Source of the DNA: Rotaria socialis
Lineage: Eukaryota > Rotifera > Eurotatoria > Philodinida > Philodinidae
Direction of reading: 5' to 3'
Assembly: GCA_905331475.1 (NCBI GenBank)
Contig: CAJNYU010004124.1
Location: 90,824-154,823 of the forward strand
Length of the DNA stretch: 64,000 nt
Positions within the stretch are counted from its first letter, which is position 1. Every line of letters starts with the position of its first letter. Shown piece after piece: positions 59,120 to 64,000 of this stretch. A program made the translations under genes and the position numbers. The notes under the pieces were generated by a model. It did no database searches. It was not told where the DNA came from and saw only the letters and a program-made list of their open reading frames with translations.

Positions 59120-59574
59120 CTATTTTGTTGTGTAACACAGAGTGCTGATGTTTTTCAGTGCCTCTGAAAACCCGGCGAGGACCGTACTACACGTCTGTTG
59201 ATACACGCTCAACATAGTTGACTGTTTTTCCACCTTCACTTGTATCTTTTGCACGACGTAATCAGTGTCGCCGAGACTGAGGAATAAAGTTTTTATTGAG
59301 CCATTACGACTCTCCTCCGTGGTACGTAGTTGCTGAATCTCCTGTCTCATTTCAGCGAGCTCCAACACCACACGTTCTAGTTGTTGCCGTCGTCGTCGTC
59401 GGCAACGTCGTCTCTTCAGGTTTTTGCCCTTTTTCACCATAACATCTGCAAAAAAAATAGACAATATTAAGTTTTAGCATAGATTTATGCAAACAAAATG
59501 AGTCTCATTTACCTTGCTCGGTTTCCATATGTTCGTATATCAACTCTTTTTTGATGATGACTGGTCCAGACATA
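59120..59574 (-). CDS. Small basic coiled-coil protein (element-borne?)
   Basis: Two exons (59574-59514, 59445-59120) join in phase 1 to 128 residues. It starts MSGPVIIKKELIYEHMETEQ. A strongly basic patch follows (KKGKNLKRRRCRRRRRQQ), then a heptad-like coiled coil (LERVVLELAEMRQEIQQLRT) and a second amphipathic segment (VQKIQVKVEKQSTMLSVYQQ). No known family is recognised. A gene with the same plan lies at 61504-61985, and both have a hammerhead-like core upstream. Basic coiled-coil proteins of this size occur as accessory ORFs in retroelements, including bdelloid terminal elements; that origin is inference. Confidence 0.6.
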
Positions 59575-60307
59575 CTATTAGTAAATCAAATATTTTAATC
59601 TACAAGAAAAAGCAGCAATCGATTAGATTGTTCCTATATGTTATTCCCAACTTATCGCACAAATAAACAGGAAAAGTTTCCTTGTTTCTCTCTCAATCCC
59701 AATGCAACTCACAGATTCAAAATAGGAATCAAATTTTGTGAAGATTTAGACTGATTCCGATGATATAACAATGTTATATATCGGTATCATATTCAGTTTA
59801 GCTCTTGTTCATTGGCCTCATCAGGTGACTTGCTTTTCCATTACCACATTTCTATTCGTATTGATTCTAAGTACTTTCTAACACTCACACACAGAGTGTA
59901 AAGCAAGAGCTACCACCACAAATGAACATTGATCTCGCAATGAACGCACAACTTGCTCTATTAGATGATCATTGGATTCTCTTTCAAAGATTCCTGTAAT
60001 TTGACTGGACAGGCTAACATTGAGCTGCTTGTTTCAAATGATCTACTAATACTAGATTGTCGGACACAGATAAATACTCCAGCTGCTAGTAGTAAGACAC
60101 TAAAACTAACACGGTTCAATCCATGAGCACATCACTATTCCAATTACAGTTTCATTTCAGATGTGCATCTGATGGCATGCCCATTCCTTACCTAACAATC
60201 ACTCCGTCTATGGTAAACCAATTCCATCCTATAAACTTTTGTTTCGAAAGACTTGAGCGATACCATATTCACAGGATGTATCATGCAACATACTATTACA
60301 TACTGTA
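59575..60307. other. Intergenic, 5' flank of coiled-coil gene
   Basis: No gene seen. It holds the degenerate hammerhead-like core at 59796-59824, listed separately. Confidence 0.5.
59796..59824 (-). other. Degenerate hammerhead-like core
   Basis: On the minus strand CACCTGATGAGGC is followed 16 nt later by TAAAC. The spacing between the two blocks is the same as in the copy at 62104-62132, where the second block is the canonical GAAAC. It lies 222 nt upstream of the start at 59574. The G-to-T change in the second block would disable a hammerhead. Confidence 0.35.
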
Positions 60308-60367
60308 CAGAGGCCCTTTTGCGCTATCCAGGAAACACCACGTGGAGGCGGGCTTGCTTTGTTTCCC
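60308..60367. repeat. ~60-bp dispersed module, copy 3
   Basis: CAGAGGCCCTTTTGCGCTAT, CCAGGAAACACCACGTGGAG and GCTTTGTTTCCC. It lies about 160 bp past the stop of the acidic-protein gene, with a GTATGT donor-like word about 20 nt before it on the minus strand. Includes a CACGTG core, as in copy 1. Confidence 0.75.
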
Positions 60368-60462
60368 AAAAAAACATGTTGACATACCTTTTCATTATTC
60401 ACACAAATAACCTTATATTTCAATAAAGACTCAATTGTCATATGTACAATTAAAACACATTT

Positions 60463-60483
60463 ACACACACACACACACACACA
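60463..60483. repeat. (CA)n microsatellite
   Basis: About ten CA units, just past the acidic-protein gene stop. Confidence 0.9.
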
Positions 60484-60525
60484 AAGAAAACAACAAGAAG
60501 TATGTACAATGATATGAAACATTGA

Positions 60526-61246
60526 TTAAATTTCCCAATCATCTGATTCGCATGGATTCGATGTGAATGGTGAAAGTGTGGACCGTGGTACACAAGCATC
60601 ATCATCATTTTCATCATCATTTTCATCAACTATTGATGAAGTGTCGTCATCGTCATCACTAAACATAAGAATAACATAATGTACAGTTAGTACTACAGCA
60701 TACTAGCAAAGAATGAAAATAGCTTACCTTTCATCTTCCGAATCAACATAAACTTCTTCCAAATAGATGTTACCAGCAGCAGGGTCATCATCTTCGTCCA
60801 TATTCTTCAGAATGTGGTCTGCATAGGATTTATTCTCACAACCTATGCAGCCACAATGTTCATAACCGGCTGGTGGAACACCATCAGGTTCTCTTGGCCA
60901 AGGAAGAAGGCCAACATCAACCACTGTCTGAGAGTTAGGTAAAACAAACTATTTAATATAGAAAAAAATAGTAGTTTCTTCCAGACAATTAAAATCTCGT
61001 TTTTCAATATTTACCTCGCCATATTCATTTAGGTCTAACAGAGCTATCATTTTCCAACGATAGCCATGGGCTTTCTAGAAGAAACAAGACAACAATTATA
61101 TTATCATCATAGAGTTAATTTTTCTGTCTACTTACAGGTCCATCAAATCGTAATGGCCTCAAATCAATTATATCTGTTCGTTGACGAATTATTGTAGGCA
61201 TAGTTCGCAAGACAATGGGCACACTAGTGTTGAATCTGTTTTTAAT
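60526..61246 (-). CDS. Unidentified protein with Cys cluster and acidic tail
   Basis: Four exons (61246-61136, 61074-61015, 60927-60728, 60658-60526) join in frame to 167 residues. The 5' end is unresolved: the first exon has an in-frame ATG at 61201 (MPTIIRQRTDIIDLRPLRF), but an earlier exon may exist. Visible features are a Trp/Pro/Gly-rich middle (VDVGLLPWPREPDGVPPAGY), a small Cys/His cluster EHCGCIGC that could bind metal, and an extremely acidic tail (SDDDDDTSSIVDENDDEN) ending SDDWEI. No family recognised. It sits between two coiled-coil genes on the same strand and probably belongs to the same element or cluster. Confidence 0.6.
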
Positions 61247-61503
61247 CTGAAACAGAAACAAAACAAAAGTTACTTCAATATGTCATCATCATGACAAGTC
61301 TTAGGAATGATTTCCATCCTGTACTACGTGCATTCAAACTAATAAACATTTGTCTAAATATTCTGTTCAAATACAACGACAGATGTTTGCTAAAGCATAC
61401 TTGCTTTAATTATAACCAATTTTATTTCACAGATACACACATAAGAACAATTTTAGGAAAACACACAACAATTACACAAAGAACGAACACAAAAAAAAGA
61501 ACA

Positions 61504-61985
61504 TTAATAAGACGAAAAGCTGTCGTCTTCATTGTCTTCTGTTGACGTGTCTTGATGCTGCCCCTGAAGATGTTCTTGAACCAGAGCCACACCACGAACA
61601 ACCCAATCTAATGCCACATCGATTTTGTCGGGCATTGCTCTCAATCGACGAACGTCTCGTTTCAATTCCACTAGTGCCCGTTCTTGCATGTGGCACATCT
61701 GTGTTAAATGTTCGACAGAACCTTCCAACTTCTGCCGACCAGACATCTCACGATCCAATAAGTGATATAACTCATTCACCTCGAATTCCAGATTATTGGC
61801 ATATTCTTCAAGATCTTGTTCTGCCTCACTACAAAAGCAACCAGCTTTTGTAGCCTTCGGTCGTCTCCCCACCAATTTAGGTTTCACTAGAATCACAAAT
61901 CATTAGAACAATATTCAAAACGAACTTATACAAGATATTTACCAATTTTAACACTTTTTGTGTTCTTTGAACTTCGAGTTCGCAT
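61504..61985 (-). CDS. Small coiled-coil protein (element-borne?)
   Basis: Two exons (61985-61943, 61886-61504) join in phase 1 to 141 residues. The start MRTRSSKNTKSVKIVKPKL is basic, then GRRPKATKAGCFCSEAEQDL. A long heptad-like segment (LEFEVNELYHLLDREMSGRQ, VEHLTQMCHMQERALVELKR) is followed by a second helix (DKIDVALDWVVRGVALVQEH) and an acidic tail DNEDDSFSSY. Same design as the gene at 59120-59574: short basic first exon ending in phase 1, coiled coil, then a C-terminal amphipathic helix. Not recognised as a cellular family. Confidence 0.6.
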
Positions 61986-62103
61986 ATTCACAGTGACGAT
62001 TAGAAAAATAATCTAAAACACAAACCACAAATTTTGGCATTAAGATCAATGATTGAACCTTCTCCAACACGACATTCTCCTGAAAACACACGTATACTTA
62101 TCT

Positions 62104-62132
62104 GTTTCGGCCGTGCTCACGAGCCTCATCAG
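62104..62132 (-). ncRNA. Candidate hammerhead ribozyme core
   Basis: On the minus strand CTGATGAG is followed by GGCTCGTGAGCACGGCC-type stem II (GGC..CGT / ACG..GCC with one bulge) and then GAAAC, the two invariant blocks of a hammerhead ribozyme. Stem I could form between AAAGCCAC and GTGTGTTTT around the core. The expected NUH cleavage triplet next to stem I is not clean (GTATAC precedes GTGTG), so activity is doubtful. It lies about 120 nt upstream of the coiled-coil gene start. Confidence 0.45.
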
Positions 62133-62149
62133 GTGGCTTTAGGTGATTT

Positions 62150-63039
62150 TATTCAAATTATCAACACAACACAATACGAATACTGCATCATTTAATGATT
62201 ATTACAAACAATTGATACACCAGAGCTACCACGACAGATAATAGTCAACTTCACTTTATCTCCAAGAAAACCTTTGATAACTTCCAACTATTCCACTTCC
62301 CATACGCCATGAAATACACGACGAGCCGATAAATGAACAACAACAACTATACCAAGACCACGACCATCTAACAGCGGACACTTTCTCCGTGCTACTTTAC
62401 CTTCACATGTTCATACACAATAACTCTTTCATTATATGATTCTTTGCCAACCTCAGACTCGACCCAACCATCAAGTAAAATCCCATTACACGCAATCAAC
62501 GTTGAACAGAAACAACTTGCCTCAACACTCGTTTCGTCCCCACAGACCAATACAATATCCAGCAACACACAACCAAATCATCCAAATACAATCTCCATCG
62601 CATGCGCTGCCTTCTACGCCACTCCTTTTTAACATTCGAAGCAACCCCCATCAACCAAATATGTAAGTACATCTGGCCTCAAAAATGCCCCTATTCAAAC
62701 GGTCTCGATTTACGATGGCGTACCTCCCCTATCATAACTTGCCCAGTTCAACACCTGGATCAAGATCACAACTTGGTCTCCTCTTATAACCGCAAAAATA
62801 AAGATCCCCAAGCGCTTGGTTCACAATAAATTCAGAGTTATAAAAGTGCAAACGACCCAAAATATCCCTTCAACCCAGATTGACACTGCCTCATCCAACA
62901 ACGACTCTCGTGCTGCATACACAAACACCGCCACGATTGTCACTGACAGATTCCCAGCACACCATCCAACACTGCCACATCATTTCAGCTTCTTCCTCGA
63001 AACACCGACTTCCTACTGACCACCATCGCCACTACCGCA
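62150..63039. other. A+C-biased non-coding sequence
   Basis: The plus strand is strongly rich in A and C and poor in G. Open plus-strand frames (62436-62666, 62602-62829, 62816-63113) are a side effect of few TAA/TGA/TAG words and are Thr/Pro/His/Gln-rich. No gene. Confidence 0.6.
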
Positions 63040-64000
63040 CAGACAACCATCAAGACTACCAAAACCAATCTCAACTCTGCTGCTATCAAGACAAGATTCA
63101 CTCGCCACAATGACATATATCAACTTAACACATCTGGCCTACTTCCACAACCACAGTCTCAGATTCCACAGCCCAACATTCAACAAGACAACTATCGTAC
63201 ACATCACACCAGTTTACACAAGACACTCTCGACTCTGCTACTAATAAGACAAGATTCACACGACACAATCACATACATCACCTCAACAGATATGGCCTTC
63301 TTCCACAACCACAGCCTTCGACCCGACAAGACCACTACCACACACACAACTCCCGATTACCAAGATAATACCAACAAAGCTCCGATTAACCTACCTTGCT
63401 CGAGACAAGGAGATTAACCAGCCTGTTAAAGGATTCAATCTCAACACAAGGACCTTCTGCCATCCAATATCGCAATAATGAACAGCACAACTACGGTACA
63501 TAACACTCCAGATTACCCAAGACAATACCAACTGCACCGCTATCAAGGCAAGATTCACACGACACAATCACATAGGTCACCTCAACGCAAGTAGCCTTCT
63601 ACTACGACGATCTTCTCCCATCCAACATCCCACTATGGCACAGCACAACTACGGTACATACCGTTCCAGATTACTCAGGACACTCTCGACACTGCAACTA
63701 TCAAGAAAAGATTCACACAAGACAATCACGTAGGTCAACTCAACGACACTAGCCTTCTTTCGCAACTACCGTCTCCGATCACACAACTACAGATTACACA
63801 ACTACAGATTAACAATCACAATATGAACAAAGCTGCAATCAACCTACCTTGCTCGAGACAAGGAGGCTAACCAGCCTGTTAAAGGATTCAATCTCAACAC
63901 AAGGACCGTCTGCCATACAATATCGCAATAATGAACAGCACAACTACGGTACATACCACTCCAGATTACCCAAGACAATATCAACTGCACTACTATCAAG
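63040..64000. repeat. Satellite array with ~453-bp higher-order period
   Basis: The word TATCAAGRCAAGATTCACWC recurs at about 63084, 63240, 63541 and 63697, with spacing of about 156, 301 and 156 bp. The block CTACCTTGCTCGAGACAAGG recurs at 63391 and 63844, 453 bp apart, and is followed by over 100 bp of close identity. The array runs off the right edge. Confidence 0.85.

Noticed and set aside
58478..60522. Peptide GNKxxPPPRGVSWIAQK seen in two minus-strand frames
   Set aside because: It comes from the ~60-bp repeated module; the third copy has an indel and a stop in that frame, so coding is unlikely.
62436..63113. Several overlapping plus-strand frames rich in Thr, Pro, His and Gln
   Set aside because: They result from the A+C-biased composition, which lacks stop codons; two frames are open at once.
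1..64000. CRISPR arrays, rRNA genes, bacterial operons or terminators
   Set aside because: No regularly spaced short repeats with unique spacers, no rRNA-like sequence and no bacterial gene organisation were seen; the DNA is intron-rich eukaryotic.

Overview
The window looks like nuclear DNA of a small invertebrate, most likely a bdelloid rotifer. This is an inference from several traits. Genes are AT-rich and split by many 48-65 bp GT-AG introns. The gene set is metazoan (monoamine transporter, ariadne E3 ligase, deiodinase, TTC23, GT10 fucosyltransferase). One bacterial-type cell-wall amidase carries eukaryotic introns. Transposon remnants are short, and the right end looks subtelomere-like. 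No single marker proves the species. Exon joins below were read by eye from splice signals and reading phase; for the main genes every join keeps frame.

Left part (1-19.4 kb, all genes on the minus strand): end of an unidentified gene (1-590); a secreted EGF-repeat protein ending in a Hedgehog-type Hint autoprocessing domain (3070-5761); an SLC6 monoamine transporter of 12 exons (6462-11687); two unidentified proteins (12787-14541, 15459-15875); and an ARIH1/ariadne RBR ubiquitin ligase (16585-19411).

Middle (19.4-43 kb): gene-poor and rich in short inverted-repeat elements. These include two hAT-like MITEs with 8-bp target duplications, a TA-flanked palindromic MITE, and three copies of a CCCAGG-ended family. 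Genes here are two secreted precursors sharing a C-terminal ALxAHGIxGRRR motif (24988-25356, 42040-42399), two tandem C2-domain proteins (29845-30231, 33966-34352), an iodothyronine-deiodinase selenoprotein with an in-frame TGA and a candidate SECIS element (36001-37752), and a TTC23-like TPR protein (39698-41646).

Right part (43-64 kb): a leucine-rich type I membrane protein (43306-44979), an alpha-1,3-fucosyltransferase (48069-49405), a secreted bacterial-type N-acetylmuramoyl-L-alanine amidase (49779-50681), and an IRG-like GTPase with a zinc-finger N-terminus (51127-54175). These are followed by a tRNA-derived SINE-like element, a ~400-bp tandem array of exon pairs, a minisatellite, and a cluster of small minus-strand coiled-coil or acidic genes. 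That cluster carries a repeated ~60-bp module and two hammerhead-like cores. The window ends in an A+C-biased satellite. The amidase and the IRG-like GTPase could both act in defence against microbes, but proximity alone does not show they work together.
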